A stretch of 64,000 bases of DNA from an uncultured Serinicoccus sp. (lineage in GTDB: Bacteria > Actinomycetota > Actinomycetes > Actinomycetales > Dermatophilaceae), in assembly GCF_947487915.1 (NCBI RefSeq), contig NZ_CANKYH010000004.1, positions 124,001 to 188,000 of the forward strand, written 5' to 3'. This document shows positions 42,925 through 52,620 of this stretch, piece after piece (position 1 is the stretch's first letter; each line of letters starts with the position of its first letter). The translations under genes were made by a program, and so were the position numbers. The notes beneath the pieces are model-generated. The model was given only the letters and a program-made list of their open reading frames with translations, was not told where the DNA came from and ran no database searches.

Positions 42925-43009
42925 GCCCGCACCCCGCAGCACCCCCTCGACCCGCCCCGGCGCACCAGCGCCCGGGCGGGTCGTGCCGTCCACCGGACCG
43001 GAGGAGACC

Positions 43010-43534
43010 ATGAGCCAGACGTTCGTCGTCGCCCGCGTCGGCAAGCCGCACGGCCTGCGCGGAGAGGTCACCGTGCAGGTGCACACCGACGACCCGGAGG
43101 GCCGGCTCACCCCCGGCGCCCGCTTCGCCACCGACCCGCAGCAGCGCGGCCCGCTCACCCTGGTCTCGGTCCGGCAGCACCAGGGGACCTTTCTCCTCGG
43201 GTTCGAGGGGCACCCCGACCGCACCGCCGCCGAGGCGCTGCGGGGCACCCGCCTGCTCGTCGACGACGACGCAGACGGCGAGGAGGACGACGACGACGCG
43301 GGGTGGCGCGAGGACGACCTGCTCGGTTTCGCGGTGGTCCAGGTCGACGGCCGTCCGGTCGGGGAGGTCACGGCGCTGCACCTGCGGCCCGTCCAGGACC
43401 TGCTCGAGGTGCGGACACCGTCCGGGGGCGTCGTCCTCGTGCCCTTCGTGGAGGAGCTGGTGCCGCAGGTCGACGAGGAGGCGCGCACCGTGGTCGTGGA
43501 CCCGCCGCCCGGGCTGCTCGAGCTGGGGGAGTGA
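43010..43534 (+). CDS. rimM: Ribosome maturation factor RimM
   Basis: A 174-residue assembly factor for the 30S head that binds S19. The N-terminal domain shows [20 protein letters not shown], and the C-terminal PRC-barrel has [20 protein letters not shown] and [13 protein letters not shown] short acidic insertion ([14 protein letters not shown]) separates the domains. The ATG at 43010 has GGAGGAG 6-10 bp upstream. trmD starts 5 bp after its stop. Confidence 0.95.
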   Translation: MSQTFVVARVGKPHGLRGEVTVQVHTDDPEGRLTPGARFATDPQQRGPLTLVSVRQHQGTFLLGFEGHPDRTAAEALRGTRLLVDDDADGEEDDDDAGWREDDLLGFAVVQVDGRPVGEVTALHLRPVQDLLEVRTPSGGVVLVPFVEELVPQVDEEARTVVVDPPPGLLELGE

Positions 43535-43539
43535 GCGGT

Positions 43540-44256
43540 ATGCCGCTGCGCCTGGACGTCGTCACGATCTTCCCGGAGTACCTCGCACCGCTGGACCTGT
43601 CGCTGCTGGGACGCGCCCGCCGCGAGGGGCTGCTGGACGTGCACGTCCACGACCTGCGGGACTGGACCCACGACCGGCACCGCACCGTGGACGACAGCCC
43701 CTACGGCGGTGGGGCCGGGATGGTGATGCGGCCCGAGCCCTGGGGGGAGGCCCTGGACGAGATCTGCACGTCGGTGCCCGGCCGCACCCCACGCCTCGTG
43801 GTGCCGGGTCCGGGGGGCGAGGTCTTCAGCCAGGAGGTCGCCTCCCGCCTGGCCCTGGAGGAGGACTGGCTGGTCTTCGTCTGCGGACGCTACGAGGGGA
43901 TCGACGAGCGGGTCTACGACGAGTTCGCGGTGCGCTACCCGCTGAGCGTCCTGAGCCTGGGCGACTACGTGCTCAACGGGGGCGAGGTCGCCGTGCTGGC
44001 GATGACCGAGGCGGTGGCACGCCTGCTGCCCGGGATGGTCGGCAACGAGGCGTCCCTCGTGGAGGAGTCGCACACGGGCGGGTTGCTGGAGTACCCCGTC
44101 TACACCAAGCCTGCCAGCTGGCGCGGGCACGAGGTCCCCGAGGTGCTGCTGTCGGGGCACCACGGCCGGATCGCCGCCTGGCGGCAGCAGCAGCGCCTGG
44201 CCCGCACCGCCCAGCGCCGCCCCGACCTCATGGCCCGCTACGAGGCCGGCCCCTGA
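43540..44256 (+). CDS. trmD: tRNA (guanine(37)-N1)-methyltransferase
   Basis: Methylates G37 of tRNAs to prevent frameshifting. The 238-residue SPOUT-fold enzyme shows [43 protein letters not shown] and the knotted SAM site [18 protein letters not shown]. The ATG at 43540 is within a GGTATGCC word. It ends the operon at a hairpin shared with convergent serB. Confidence 0.96.
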   Translation: MPLRLDVVTIFPEYLAPLDLSLLGRARREGLLDVHVHDLRDWTHDRHRTVDDSPYGGGAGMVMRPEPWGEALDEICTSVPGRTPRLVVPGPGGEVFSQEVASRLALEEDWLVFVCGRYEGIDERVYDEFAVRYPLSVLSLGDYVLNGGEVAVLAMTEAVARLLPGMVGNEASLVEESHTGGLLEYPVYTKPASWRGHEVPEVLLSGHHGRIAAWRQQQRLARTAQRRPDLMARYEAGP

Positions 44257-44310
44257 GCTTCTGGACCTACGCTCCTGGGTGACGGGCACCAGAAACCGAT
44301 GTCCAGAAGC
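44257..44310. terminator. Bidirectional terminator between trmD and serB
   Basis: GCTTCTGGAC (44257-44266) is the exact inverse of GTCCAGAAGC (44301-44310), a 10-bp stem with a 34-base loop lying between convergent stops. Confidence 0.7.
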
Positions 44311-44311
44311 G

Positions 44312-45199
44312 TCACGGGCGGACGATCTCCTCGTCGGCATACCCCTGCAGGTAGAGCACGGCGGTGAGGTCCCCGTGGTTGACCCGGACCGGCACCTGCC
44401 GGGCGACCGCCGGCTTGGCGTGCAGCGCGACGCCCAGGCCGGCGGCCCGCAGCATGGGCAGGTCGTTGGCGCCGTCACCGACCGCCACGACGTCCTCGTG
44501 GCGGACCCCGAGCCGGGCGCTGATCTCCTCCAGCGCCCTCAGCTTGGCCTCCTGGCCGACGACCGGGAGCACGACGCGACCCGTCAGCCGGCCGTCCGCG
44601 ACGGCGAGCGTGTTGGCGCGGTGCTCGTCGAAGCCGAGGCGCTCGGCGACCACCCGGGTGAAGAGGGTGAACCCTCCGGACACGAGTGCGGCATACCCCC
44701 CGGCCGCCGCCATGGTGGCGAGCAGCTCGGGGCCTCCCCGCATCGGGGTGATGCGCTCGGCGAGGACCGTGTCGACCACGCCGACCGGGAGCCCGCGCAG
44801 CAGGGCCACCCGCTCGTGCAGGGCGCCGGCGAAGTCGAGCTCGCCGTTCATGGCCCGGGCCGTGATGTCGGCGACCTGTTCCCCGACCCCGGCCTGCGCG
44901 GCCAGCTCGTCGATGCACTCCTGCTCGATCATCGTGGAGTCCATGTCGGCGAGCAGCACCCGGCGCCGGTGCGGCCCGTCGGGCTGCAGCACGACGTCGA
45001 CCCCGCGCCGCTGCCAGGCCGACCACAGGTCCTCGTCGAGGCGCAGCTGCGGCCCGACCGCCACCTGCACGGCGGACCCGGGTCGTAGCCAGCGTGGCTC
45101 GCTAGACACGGCTGCCCCGCCCACCTCGTGCGGCGTCGTGGCGGTGAGGTCGCGGGCGCTCGGGTCGCTGATGAGCGTCAGGAGGGGCACGTCGACCAT
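44312..45199 (-). CDS. serB: Phosphoserine phosphatase
   Basis: HAD-family enzyme for the last step of serine synthesis. The 295-residue protein has [16 protein letters not shown] with the nucleophile aspartate near residue 83, [21 protein letters not shown], and [22 protein letters not shown]. The first ~80 residues form a small regulatory-type domain before the HAD core. The start ATG at 45199 overlaps a TAGCAT sequence. It is divergent from rplS. Confidence 0.94.
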   Translation of the reverse strand: MVDVPLLTLISDPSARDLTATTPHEVGGAAVSSEPRWLRPGSAVQVAVGPQLRLDEDLWSAWQRRGVDVVLQPDGPHRRRVLLADMDSTMIEQECIDELAAQAGVGEQVADITARAMNGELDFAGALHERVALLRGLPVGVVDTVLAERITPMRGGPELLATMAAAGGYAALVSGGFTLFTRVVAERLGFDEHRANTLAVADGRLTGRVVLPVVGQEAKLRALEEISARLGVRHEDVVAVGDGANDLPMLRAAGLGVALHAKPAVARQVPVRVNHGDLTAVLYLQGYADEEIVRP

Positions 45200-45252
45200 G
45201 CTAGGCGGCGGACGAGGGTGCCCGAGCGGCCCTCGCGGGCGCGGCGACCGAC

Positions 45253-45281
45253 TTGGAGGGGCCCACGACCTCTGGCACAAT
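45253..45281 (+). promoter_or_regulatory. rplS promoter
   Basis: TTGGAG (45253-45258) and CACAAT (45276-45281) are separated by 17 bp, in a TGGCACAATG context also found before rpsP. Transcription would start near 45288, leaving a leader of about 170 nt before rplS. Confidence 0.7.
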
Positions 45282-45287
45282 GGTGCC

Positions 45288-45457
45288 TTGTGTCCCGGCG
45301 TCCGCGCCGAGCAGCCCGTGCCCCTGCCACAGGGGGAAGCGTGCGGGTGGCGTCGACCGGAGACCACACCACGACGACCGTGTCCCGCCAGCCTGTGCGC
45401 CGGCGCGGGCCCGACACGCCGCGGGTGACCTGTGGCACCCACGAGCAGGAGACCATC
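45288..45457 (+). other. Long 5' leader of rplS
   Basis: About 170 nt separate the predicted rplS transcription start from its ATG, with no open frame I would support and several G+C-rich inverted segments. This length is unusual here and compatible with an autoregulatory ribosomal-protein leader, but I cannot define a specific fold. Confidence 0.35.
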
Positions 45458-45841
45458 ATGCACAAGCTTGCCGATCTCGACGCCGCCAGCCTCCGCAGCG
45501 ACATCCCCGACTTCCGGGCCGGCGACACCGTCAACGTCCACGTCAAGGTCATCGAGGGCAACCGCTCGCGTGTCCAGGTCTTCAAGGGCGTCGTCATCCG
45601 CCGGCACGGTGGGGGCCTCGGAGAGACCTACACCGTCCGCAAGGTGTCCTTCGGCGTCGGCGTGGAACGCACCTTCCCGCTGCACTCCCCGAACGTCGAG
45701 AAGATCGAGGTCGCGAGCCGTGGCGTGGTGCGCCGCGCCAAGCTCTACTACCTGCGCGACCTGCGCGGCAAGGCGGCCAAGATCCGCGAGCGCCGCGACA
45801 GCGTCCCGGCCGCCAAGGCGAAGCCGGCCGACCAGGGCTGA
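45458..45841 (+). CDS. rplS: 50S ribosomal protein L19
   Basis: A 127-residue protein at the 30S-50S interface: [54 protein letters not shown] and [18 protein letters not shown]. The ATG at 45458 has AGGAG upstream. It is transcribed alone, with a strong hairpin terminator directly after it. Confidence 0.97.
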   Translation: MHKLADLDAASLRSDIPDFRAGDTVNVHVKVIEGNRSRVQVFKGVVIRRHGGGLGETYTVRKVSFGVGVERTFPLHSPNVEKIEVASRGVVRRAKLYYLRDLRGKAAKIRERRDSVPAAKAKPADQG

Positions 45842-45859
45842 GCGCCTCCCGCTGACGAC

Positions 45860-45892
45860 GATCCCCCGCCCGGCCCGGCCCGGCGGGGGATC
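45860..45892 (+). terminator. rplS terminator
   Basis: GATCCCCCGCC (45860-45870) pairs perfectly with GGCGGGGGATC (45882-45892) around an 11-base loop, 19 bp after rplS, followed by GGTCTGTT. Confidence 0.9.
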
Positions 45893-45960
45893 GGTCTGTT
45901 CCCAGCCATCCGGGTTAGGGTCGGCGTGGCCACAGACACCACAGGACAGGACGACATCCG

Positions 45961-46710
45961 GTGAGCGAACCCACCCGGGAGAGGGGCAGCTCCTCCGACG
46001 AGGGGACCCCGCAGCCGGCCGAGCGGCCGGCCCCCGCCGGTGGTTTCTGGGCAGGGGTGCGGGAGATCGTCATGATCGCCGCGACCGCCCTGGTCATCTC
46101 CTTCCTCATCAAGACCTTCGTGGCGCAGGCCTTCTGGATCCCGTCCGGCAGCATGGAGCAGACGCTGGTCTACGGCGACCGGGTCATGGTGAGCAAGGTG
46201 CAGGCCGGGCCGTGGTCCGTCGACCGGGGTGACGTCGTCGTCTTCGAGGACCCGGGCGGCTGGCTCCCACCGGTGCAGCGGGTGGACCGCGGGCCGGTGG
46301 TCAACGCCGCCCTGCGCACCCTGGAGTTCGTGGGGGTCGCGCCGTCGTCCCAGGGCAACCACCTCATCAAGCGGGTCATCGGGCTGCCCGGCGACACGGT
46401 GGAGTGCTGCGACGACGAGGGTCGGCTGATCGTCAACGGCGAGCCCCTCGACGAGGACTACATCTTCCCCGGCGACGAGCCCAGCACCGCCGACTTCTCC
46501 GTCACCGTGCCCGAGGACCACATCTGGCTCATGGGCGACCACCGGTCGAACTCGCGCGACTCGCGGGCCAACGACGACGGCACCGGCCAGGAGGGTTCGG
46601 TGCCGCTGGACGCGGTCGTCGGTCAGGCCGTCGTCCTGCTCTACCCCTTCGACCACTTCGACTGGTTCACCGTGCCGGACACCTTCGCCGACGTGCCGGA
46701 CGCGCCGTGA
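45961..46710 (+). CDS. lepB: Signal peptidase I
   Basis: Membrane protease removing signal peptides from exported proteins. The 249-residue protein has an N-terminal membrane helix ([19 protein letters not shown]), catalytic S64 in [10 protein letters not shown] and K137 in [13 protein letters not shown], and box [15 protein letters not shown] start; its stop overlaps the rnhB start (GTGA). It heads the operon that runs to the M23 peptidase. Confidence 0.96.
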   Translation: MSEPTRERGSSSDEGTPQPAERPAPAGGFWAGVREIVMIAATALVISFLIKTFVAQAFWIPSGSMEQTLVYGDRVMVSKVQAGPWSVDRGDVVVFEDPGGWLPPVQRVDRGPVVNAALRTLEFVGVAPSSQGNHLIKRVIGLPGDTVECCDDEGRLIVNGEPLDEDYIFPGDEPSTADFSVTVPEDHIWLMGDHRSNSRDSRANDDGTGQEGSVPLDAVVGQAVVLLYPFDHFDWFTVPDTFADVPDAP

Positions 46711-47432
46711 GCACGGCCACGCCCCGGCGCCCCACGCGGCGTCCCAGCCTGCGCGTGGAGCGCACCCTGCAGCGGGAGGGGTATGCCGTGCTCGTCGGCA
46801 TGGACGAGGTCGGCCGGGGCGCCCTGGCCGGGCCGGTGAGCGTCGGGGTCGTCGCCGTCGACGCCTCCTGCCGTACGGCACCGCAGGGTGTCAAGGACTC
46901 CAAGCTGCTCACCGCGGCGGTGCGCGAGCGCCTGGTGCCCCGGATCCGTCGGTGGGCGCTCGCGCACGCCGTCGGGCACGCCTGGCCGCAGGAGATCGAC
47001 GACCTCGGCATCATGGCGGCCCTCCGGCTCGCCGGAGAGCGTGCCCTGGCCGGGTTGGAGGCCACGAGGCCGGACCTGGTGCTGCTCGACGGCAACCACG
47101 ACTGGCTGACCGACCCGCAGCGCGTCGGTCTGCTGGGCCTGCTCGACGGTCCGCCCCGCCCCCCGGTCCGCACCATGGTCAAGGCGGACCTGCGCTGCTC
47201 GTCCGTCGCCGCGGCCTCGGTCCTGGCGAAGGTGGAACGGGACGGGCTCATGGTGCAGGCCTCGGCCGAGCCCCGGCATACCCCGTATCTGTGGGATCAG
47301 AACAAGGGCTACGCCGCACCCGAGCACCAGGACGCCCTGCGTCGGCTGGGGCCCAGCGACTGGCACCGGCGCAGCTGGAACATCGCCGCGGCGGCGACCG
47401 CCGTGGCGCGCGAGGAAGGAGTGGCGCCATGA
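46707..47432 (+). CDS. rnhB: Ribonuclease HII
   Basis: Removes ribonucleotides from DNA and RNA primers. The 241-residue protein has the catalytic [14 protein letters not shown] (D33, E34), LLDGNHD with the third acidic residue, and [24 protein letters not shown] start overlapping lepB; its stop overlaps the DUF2469 start (ATGA), so three genes are coupled. Confidence 0.95.
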   Translation: MSTATPRRPTRRPSLRVERTLQREGYAVLVGMDEVGRGALAGPVSVGVVAVDASCRTAPQGVKDSKLLTAAVRERLVPRIRRWALAHAVGHAWPQEIDDLGIMAALRLAGERALAGLEATRPDLVLLDGNHDWLTDPQRVGLLGLLDGPPRPPVRTMVKADLRCSSVAAASVLAKVERDGLMVQASAEPRHTPYLWDQNKGYAAPEHQDALRRLGPSDWHRRSWNIAAAATAVAREEGVAP

Positions 47433-47749
47433 GCGCGGAGGACCTGGAGAAGTACGAGACCGACGCCGAGCTGGCGCTCTACCGCGAGTACCGCGACGTC
47501 GTGGGGCTGTTCACCCACGTGGTGGAGACCGAGCGCCGGTTCTACCTGGCCAACGAGGTCGACGTGCAGGTCCGCACCGGGGACGGGGAGACCTGGTTCG
47601 AGGTGACCCTCACCGACGCCTGGGTCTGGGACGTCTATCGACCGGCCCGCTTCGTGCGGAAGGCCCGGGTCATCACCTTCAAGGACGTCAACGTCGAGGA
47701 GCTCGCCAAGTCCGACCTCGACGTCAAGGGCCTCACCGACGGCCGCTGA
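47429..47749 (+). CDS. DUF2469 family protein
   Basis: A 106-residue acidic protein, DUF2469, conserved between rnhB and yraN across actinobacteria (as Rv2901c in Mycobacterium tuberculosis). Typical stretches are [36 protein letters not shown] and [14 protein letters not shown]. Its function is unknown. The start overlaps the rnhB stop by 4 bp. A 128-bp gap with a GGAGG ribosome-binding site separates it from yraN. Confidence 0.92.
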   Translation: MSAEDLEKYETDAELALYREYRDVVGLFTHVVETERRFYLANEVDVQVRTGDGETWFEVTLTDAWVWDVYRPARFVRKARVITFKDVNVEELAKSDLDVKGLTDGR

Positions 47750-47877
47750 GCCCCCGTCCACATCCCCCGGCCCCCCTCCCGGTCGTCCACAGCCGGCCGC
47801 CCGCCCCTTGCGCCGGGGCAGACCGGTGCGTTGGCTGGAGGTGACCACCGCCGACGGTGGTCCAGGAGGAGGGGGAG

Positions 47878-48255
47878 ATGGACGACGGGGGTATGCCGTG
47901 GGCACGGGCCCGGGAGATCGGCGACCGGGGCGAGGAGCTCGTCTGCGCGCACGTCCGGGCGCTGGGCTGGATGGTGCTCGAGCGCAACTGGCGCTGCCCG
48001 GAGGGTGAGCTCGACGTCGTGGCCCACGACGGCCGCCAGCTGGTCTTCTGCGAGGTCAAGACACGTCGGTCGGCCCGCTTCGGCGAGCCGGTGGAGGCGG
48101 TGGGCAGGGAGAAGGCACACCGGCTGCGGCGGTTGGCCTGGGCGTGGCTGGACGCCCACGGGCGGCGAGGGGCCGACTTCCGGATCGACGTCTTCGGCCT
48201 GCTGAGCCCGCCGGACGCGCCGACCCGGCTCACCCACCTGCGGGGAGTGGCCTGA
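47878..48255 (+). CDS. yraN: YraN/UPF0102 nuclease-fold protein
   Basis: A 125-residue protein of the UPF0102 family, a restriction-endonuclease-like fold with the E-x-D ... E-x-K motif: GELDVVAHDGRQLVFCEVKTRR (E44, D46, E59, K61). Its function is not established; co-location with yifB and dprA suggests a role in DNA processing. The ATG at 47878 has GGAGGAGG upstream; a second ATG at 47893, within a GGTATGCC word, is a possible shorter start. Its stop overlaps the yifB start. Confidence 0.9.
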   Translation: MDDGGMPWARAREIGDRGEELVCAHVRALGWMVLERNWRCPEGELDVVAHDGRQLVFCEVKTRRSARFGEPVEAVGREKAHRLRRLAWAWLDAHGRRGADFRIDVFGLLSPPDAPTRLTHLRGVA

Positions 48256-49784
48256 TGGCGCTCGCCCGGACGCACGCCGTCACCCTGAGCGGTGTCGAGG
48301 GTCGTCTCGTCACCGTGGAGGCCCAGGGGGCAGATGGGCTGCCCGCGACGGTGATGACCGGCCTGGCCGACAGCGCCTGCCGGCAGGCACCCGACCGGGT
48401 GCGGCCCGCCCTGCGCAACTGCGGGATGCCGGTCCCCCCGCGGCGGTGGACCATCAACCTCTCACCCGCGGGCGTCCCGAAGGCCGGCAGCGGGCTGGAC
48501 CTCGCGATCGCGGTGGCGATGATGGCCGCGGAGGGCCACGTGCCGCCGGCGGCGGTCCGCGGCATCGCCCACGTGGGAGAGGTGGGCCTGGCCGGGGACG
48601 TCCGGCCGGTGCCGGGGGTGCTGCCCATGACGCTGGCGGCCGCCGCCGACGGGGTCGCCGAGGTGCTGGTGGCCGCCGACGCGGCTCGGGAGGCGGCCCT
48701 GGTGGCCGGGGTGCGCGTGCACCCGGTACGCACGCTCGGCGAGGTCCGCGCCTTCTACCTCGCCCGGTCCCGCGGCGAGGAGCTGCACCTCGAGCTGCCC
48801 CCGGCAGCGCCCTCGGCCCCGGCCCAAGTGCCCGACCTCAACGACGTCGTCGGACAGGCCGTGGCCCGTCAGGCGCTGGAGATCGCCGCCGCCGGGGGGC
48901 ACCACCTGCTCCTCGTGGGCCCGCCGGGTGCGGGCAAGACCATGCTGGCCGAGCGGCTGCCAGGGATCCTGCCCGAGATGGGCCCCGACGACGCGCTGGC
49001 GGTGACCGGGATCCACTCCGTCCTCGGGGCCCTGCCGGCGGACGACCGGCTGGTGACGCGCCCGCCCTTCGTGGCGCCGCACCACACGGCGTCCACGGCC
49101 GCGGTCATCGGCGGCGGGTCCCGCCTCATCCATCCGGGCGCCGTGTCGCGGGCCCACCGCGGTGTGCTCTTCCTCGACGAGGCGCCCGAGTTCCGGCGCG
49201 ACGTCCTCGACGGTCTCCGGCAGCCCCTGGAGTCGGGGGAGGTGCTCATCGCCCGCGCCGACCGGCACGTGCGGCTGCCCGCCCGGTTCCAGCTCGTGCT
49301 CGCGGCCAACCCGTGCCCGTGCGGCGGCGCCGGCGGTGCCTGCACGTGCCCGCCCTTCCGCCGGACCGGGTATCTCGGCCGGCTCTCCGGCCCGTTGCTG
49401 GACCGGATCGACCTTAAGCTCGGCGTGAGCGCGGTGACCCGCGGGGACCTCGCCCTGCCGCCGGGCGAGCCCTCCGCGGTGGTGGCGGACCGGGTAGTGC
49501 AGGCCCGCGAGCGCCAGCGGGAGCGGTGGCGCGCCCTGCCCTGGCTGCTCAACAGCGAGGTCCCCGGTGCCGTGCTGCGCGAGCAGCCCTGGCGCCTCGG
49601 CCCCGCCCAGCGGCGGCCGCTCGAGCGGGCCATGGACCGGGGCGCGCTGACCCTGCGCGGCCTGGACCGAGCCCTCCGGGTGGCCTGGACGCTGGCCGAC
49701 CTGCGCGGTGCTGGGCGTCCCGACCTCGACGACGTCACCCTGGCGCTGGACCTGCGTACGCCGAGCGGGGTGAAGGTGGCATGA
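48255..49784 (+). CDS. yifB: YifB family Mg-chelatase-like AAA ATPase
   Basis: A 509-residue protein with an N-terminal Lon-protease-like domain (residues 1-170, KAGSGLDLAIAVAMMAAEG) and an AAA+ MgChlI-like domain: Walker A VGPPGAGKTMLAERLPGILP, Walker B VLFLDEAPEF, and NPCPCGG. Known as YifB or ComM; ComM is a branch-migration helicase in natural transformation of Gram-negative bacteria, whereas the actinobacterial role is unproven. Its neighbour dprA is also a transformation/recombination protein. The start overlaps the yraN stop. Confidence 0.93.
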   Translation: MALARTHAVTLSGVEGRLVTVEAQGADGLPATVMTGLADSACRQAPDRVRPALRNCGMPVPPRRWTINLSPAGVPKAGSGLDLAIAVAMMAAEGHVPPAAVRGIAHVGEVGLAGDVRPVPGVLPMTLAAAADGVAEVLVAADAAREAALVAGVRVHPVRTLGEVRAFYLARSRGEELHLELPPAAPSAPAQVPDLNDVVGQAVARQALEIAAAGGHHLLLVGPPGAGKTMLAERLPGILPEMGPDDALAVTGIHSVLGALPADDRLVTRPPFVAPHHTASTAAVIGGGSRLIHPGAVSRAHRGVLFLDEAPEFRRDVLDGLRQPLESGEVLIARADRHVRLPARFQLVLAANPCPCGGAGGACTCPPFRRTGYLGRLSGPLLDRIDLKLGVSAVTRGDLALPPGEPSAVVADRVVQARERQRERWRALPWLLNSEVPGAVLREQPWRLGPAQRRPLERAMDRGALTLRGLDRALRVAWTLADLRGAGRPDLDDVTLALDLRTPSGVKVA

Positions 49785-50893
49785 CGGGGGACCGCGAACG
49801 GCGGGCGCGCATCCTGCTGTCCCGGCTCGCCGAGCCCTACGACGAGCGGGTCCAGCAGGTGGTGGCTGAGCACGGGGTCGAGGACGTCGTCGGCTACGCC
49901 CTGGGGGAGGGGCGCACCCCCGGCGGTGCGGACCTCGGGCGGCTCGCGGCGCGGGTGGCGCGGGCCGGGGCCGTCGACGACGAGCGGATCGCCGGCCGGC
50001 TGGGGGCCCGCATCCTCGTGCCCGGTGACCCGGAGTGGCCCGACGGCCTCGACCAGCTCGAGCACCCGCCGTGGTGCCTGTGGGTGAGCGGCCCGGGCGA
50101 CCTCGCCCACCTGGCCGAGCGCAGCGTCGCCGTGGTCGGCGCCCGCGCCAGCACGGCCTACGGCGACCACGTCACCGCCGGCCTGTGCGTCGACCTCGTG
50201 ACCAGAGGCTTCACGATCGTCTCCGGGGCGGCTTTCGGCATCGACGCGACCGCCCACCGCGCGACCCTCTCGGCGGAGGGGTCCACCGTGGCGGTGCTGG
50301 CCGGAGGGGTCGACGTGCCCTACCCCCGCGCCAACACCGAGCTCATCGACCGCATCCGTCGGACCGGTGTCCTGGTCAGCGAGACCCCGCCGGGCGGAGC
50401 GCCGGCCCGGATGCGCTTCCTCGCCCGCAACCGCATCATCGCCGGCGTCGCCCGGGGGACGGTGGTCGTGGAGGCAGGCCTGCGTTCCGGCGCGCGCTCG
50501 ACGCTCAAGCACACCCGGGACCTGGGCCGGCCGGTGATGGCGGTGCCGGGGTCGGTGGAGAGCCTGATGTCGCAGGGCACGCACGCCGAGATCCGGCTCG
50601 GCGCCGAGCTCGTCACCGACGGAGCCGAGGTGGCGGAGCTCGTCGGCAGGATCGGTGACGACCTGGCACCCGTCAAGCAGGGGGAGAGCCGGGCCACGGA
50701 CGGGCTGTCTGAGGACCTGCGGCGGGTGTGGCAGTGGCTGCGGCCGCGGTCCTCCAGCGCGGTGGACGACGTCATGGCGCGATCCGGCCTGACGCTGCGG
50801 GAGACGCTGGGGGCGCTGCGCGAGCTGGAGCGCGAGGGCCTGGCCGAGGAGCTCCTCGACGGGTGGCAACGGCGGCCCGTGGGGGCCCGATGA
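49781..50893 (+). CDS. dprA: DNA-processing protein DprA
   Basis: Loads RecA on incoming single-stranded DNA during transformation. The 370-residue protein has a SAM-like N-terminal region, the Rossmann-like core VAVVGARASTAYGD, IVSGAAFGIDATAHRATL, RFLARNRIIAGVARGTVVVEA and VPGSVESLMSQGTH, and a C-terminal winged helix. Present in most bacteria whether or not competent. Starts and stops overlap neighbours by 4 bp on both sides (ATGA), giving one coupled unit. Confidence 0.95.
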   Translation: MTGDRERRARILLSRLAEPYDERVQQVVAEHGVEDVVGYALGEGRTPGGADLGRLAARVARAGAVDDERIAGRLGARILVPGDPEWPDGLDQLEHPPWCLWVSGPGDLAHLAERSVAVVGARASTAYGDHVTAGLCVDLVTRGFTIVSGAAFGIDATAHRATLSAEGSTVAVLAGGVDVPYPRANTELIDRIRRTGVLVSETPPGGAPARMRFLARNRIIAGVARGTVVVEAGLRSGARSTLKHTRDLGRPVMAVPGSVESLMSQGTHAEIRLGAELVTDGAEVAELVGRIGDDLAPVKQGESRATDGLSEDLRRVWQWLRPRSSSAVDDVMARSGLTLRETLGALRELEREGLAEELLDGWQRRPVGAR

Positions 50894-51603
50894 ACCGGAC
50901 CAGAGGACCCGTCCAGGCAGACCGGTCGGGCCGCGCCGGCCGGTCGGGCCGGTCGGGCCGGTCAGGCCTGGCGGCCCTGGCAGCCGTGGTGGTGCTCTCC
51001 GGGTCCGCGGCCCCGGAGGCCGCGACGACGCCACGGCTGTCCTCCCCGGGCGCGCTGGCCTCGGTCCTGCTGGGCCTGCGCGTCCCCGCGGTGGACGCCG
51101 CCCAGGGAGACCGGCACAGCACCGCGCTGTGGGGCTGGCCGCTCGCCGGCGCCCCGGAGATCGTGCGAGGCTTCGACCCGCCCGAGGAGCGGTGGGGGAG
51201 CGGCCACCGGGGCCTCGACCTCGCCGGTCTGGTCGGCGAGAGGGTGTTGGCGGTGGACGAGGGCGTCGTGAGCTTCAGCGGGGAGGTCGCCGGGGTGGGC
51301 GTGGTGAGCGTGACCCATGCGAGCGGCCTGCGCAGCACCTACCAACCGGTCGGGGACAGGGTGGCGCGGGGGGTGCGGGTGGCCCGGGGCGACCCCCTCG
51401 GGCGGGTGACGTCCGGGGGGCACTGCCCGGTCCACGACTGCCTGCACCTCGGGGCCGTGCGGGGTCGCGACGGCTACGTCGACCCGACGCCGCTGCTGCT
51501 CGGGGTGCAGCTGACCCTGCTCCCCCACGAGGGGTGGGCCACCGGGCGGACGGGTGCGGGACCGACGGCAGGGGGAGGAGGTGGGACCAGGGAAGAAGGA
51601 TGA
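50890..51603 (+). CDS. M23-family (LytM-type) peptidase, secreted
   Basis: A 237-residue protein with an Arg/Ser-rich N-terminus and a hydrophobic segment near residues 27-45, consistent with a secretion signal. The C-terminal domain is M23: GHRGLDLAG (H106, D110), VTHASGLRSTYQPVG and HDCLHLGAVRG (H186) supply the zinc and catalytic residues. It likely cleaves or senses peptidoglycan cross-bridges. It ends the operon; its stop codon falls within a 48-bp tandem duplication that reaches into xerC. Confidence 0.88.
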   Translation: MNRTRGPVQADRSGRAGRSGRSGRSGLAALAAVVVLSGSAAPEAATTPRLSSPGALASVLLGLRVPAVDAAQGDRHSTALWGWPLAGAPEIVRGFDPPEERWGSGHRGLDLAGLVGERVLAVDEGVVSFSGEVAGVGVVSVTHASGLRSTYQPVGDRVARGVRVARGDPLGRVTSGGHCPVHDCLHLGAVRGRDGYVDPTPLLLGVQLTLLPHEGWATGRTGAGPTAGGGGGTREEG

Positions 51604-51693
51604 GGGGGGTCCCGGTCAGGCGCGTGGTCGGGCCTGCTGGGGGCCGGATGCGGAGAGTCCCGGTCAGGCGCGCGGGTGGGCCTGCTGGTAGGC
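51598..51693. repeat. 48-bp imperfect tandem duplication between M23 gene and xerC
   Basis: Units 51598-51645 and 51646-51693 match at about 39 of 48 positions. The first contains the M23 stop and a decayed copy of the xerC tail, including its stop triplet. The second contains the functional end of xerC. Confidence 0.8.
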
Positions 51694-52620
51694 GGAGCGG
51701 AGCCGCTCCACCGACACGTGGGTGTAGATCTGGGTGGTCGCCAGGCTAGCATGGCCCAGGAGCTCCTGGACGGTGCGCAGGTCCGCACCGCCCTCGAGCA
51801 GGTGGGTGGCCGCGCTGTGCCGCAGCCCGTGCGGCCCCAGGGGCGGGGTGTCCGGCAGGTGGGCGAGCAGGCCCTGCAGGCTGGACCTGACCTGGCGCTG
51901 GTCCACCCGGCGGCCACGGCGGCCGAGGAAGAGCGCAGGCCCCGACTCGGCCGTCACCAGGCGGGGCCGGCCGGCGTCGAGCCAGGCCGTGATCGCCTCC
52001 GTCGCAGGGACGCCGAACGGCACGACGCGCTCCTTGTCGCCCTTGCCGAGCACGCGGGCGGTCCCGCTCCTCAGGTCCAGGTCGTCGATGTCGAGACCGG
52101 TCAGCTCTCCCACGCGCATCCCGGAGGCGTAGAGCAGCTCGAGCATGGCCCGGTTGCGAAGGTGCAGCGGGTCGTCGTCGTCGGCCGCGACGGCCGCCAG
52201 GTCCATGAGCGCAGCGGCCTGCGGAGCCCGCAGCACCCCGGGCAGATAGGCGTCCTTGCCGGGGGCGAGCAGCCGCAGCGAGGGGTCGGCGGGCAACCGT
52301 CCGGTGCGCTGGGCCCACCGGAAGAACGTCTTGGCGCAGGCCGCGCGACGGGACACGCTGGACCGGGCCGCGCCTGCGGCGCCCAGCCCGGCCAACCAGG
52401 CGCGCAGGTCGCCCAGCCGCACCGCCGCGGCGTCCGGCACCTCCCGTCGGGCCAGGAAGGTGTCCAGGGCGCGCAGGTCGGCCAGGTAGGCGCGCACGGT
52501 GTGCGGCGAGCGCCCCTTCTCGATCTCCAGGTGCTGCGCGAACTCCGCCAGCAGCGGCTCGCCGAGGACCTGCCGGGCGGGCCCTTCGACGTCGCCGCCG
52601 GATCGGCGTGGCTCGCTCAC
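51664..52620 (-). CDS. xerC: Site-specific tyrosine recombinase XerC
   Basis: Resolves chromosome dimers at dif with XerD. The 318-residue protein has a SAM-like N-terminal core-binding domain ([20 protein letters not shown]) and all catalytic residues: R169 (GMRVGEL), K193 or K196, H264 and R267 ([10 protein letters not shown]), H290 ([15 protein letters not shown]) and Y299. The GTG start overlaps the upstream RDD gene stop. Its 3' end lies in the second unit of a tandem duplication. Confidence 0.93.
   Translation of the reverse strand: MSEPRRSGGDVEGPARQVLGEPLLAEFAQHLEIEKGRSPHTVRAYLADLRALDTFLARREVPDAAAVRLGDLRAWLAGLGAAGAARSSVSRRAACAKTFFRWAQRTGRLPADPSLRLLAPGKDAYLPGVLRAPQAAALMDLAAVAADDDDPLHLRNRAMLELLYASGMRVGELTGLDIDDLDLRSGTARVLGKGDKERVVPFGVPATEAITAWLDAGRPRLVTAESGPALFLGRRGRRVDQRQVRSSLQGLLAHLPDTPPLGPHGLRHSAATHLLEGGADLRTVQELLGHASLATTQIYTHVSVERLRSAYQQAHPRA

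Noticed and set aside
47878..50893. yraN-yifB-dprA as evidence of natural competence using GGTATGCC as an uptake sequence
   Set aside because: These genes are near-universal in actinobacteria, and no ComEC or pilus genes are in the window. The link is unsupported.
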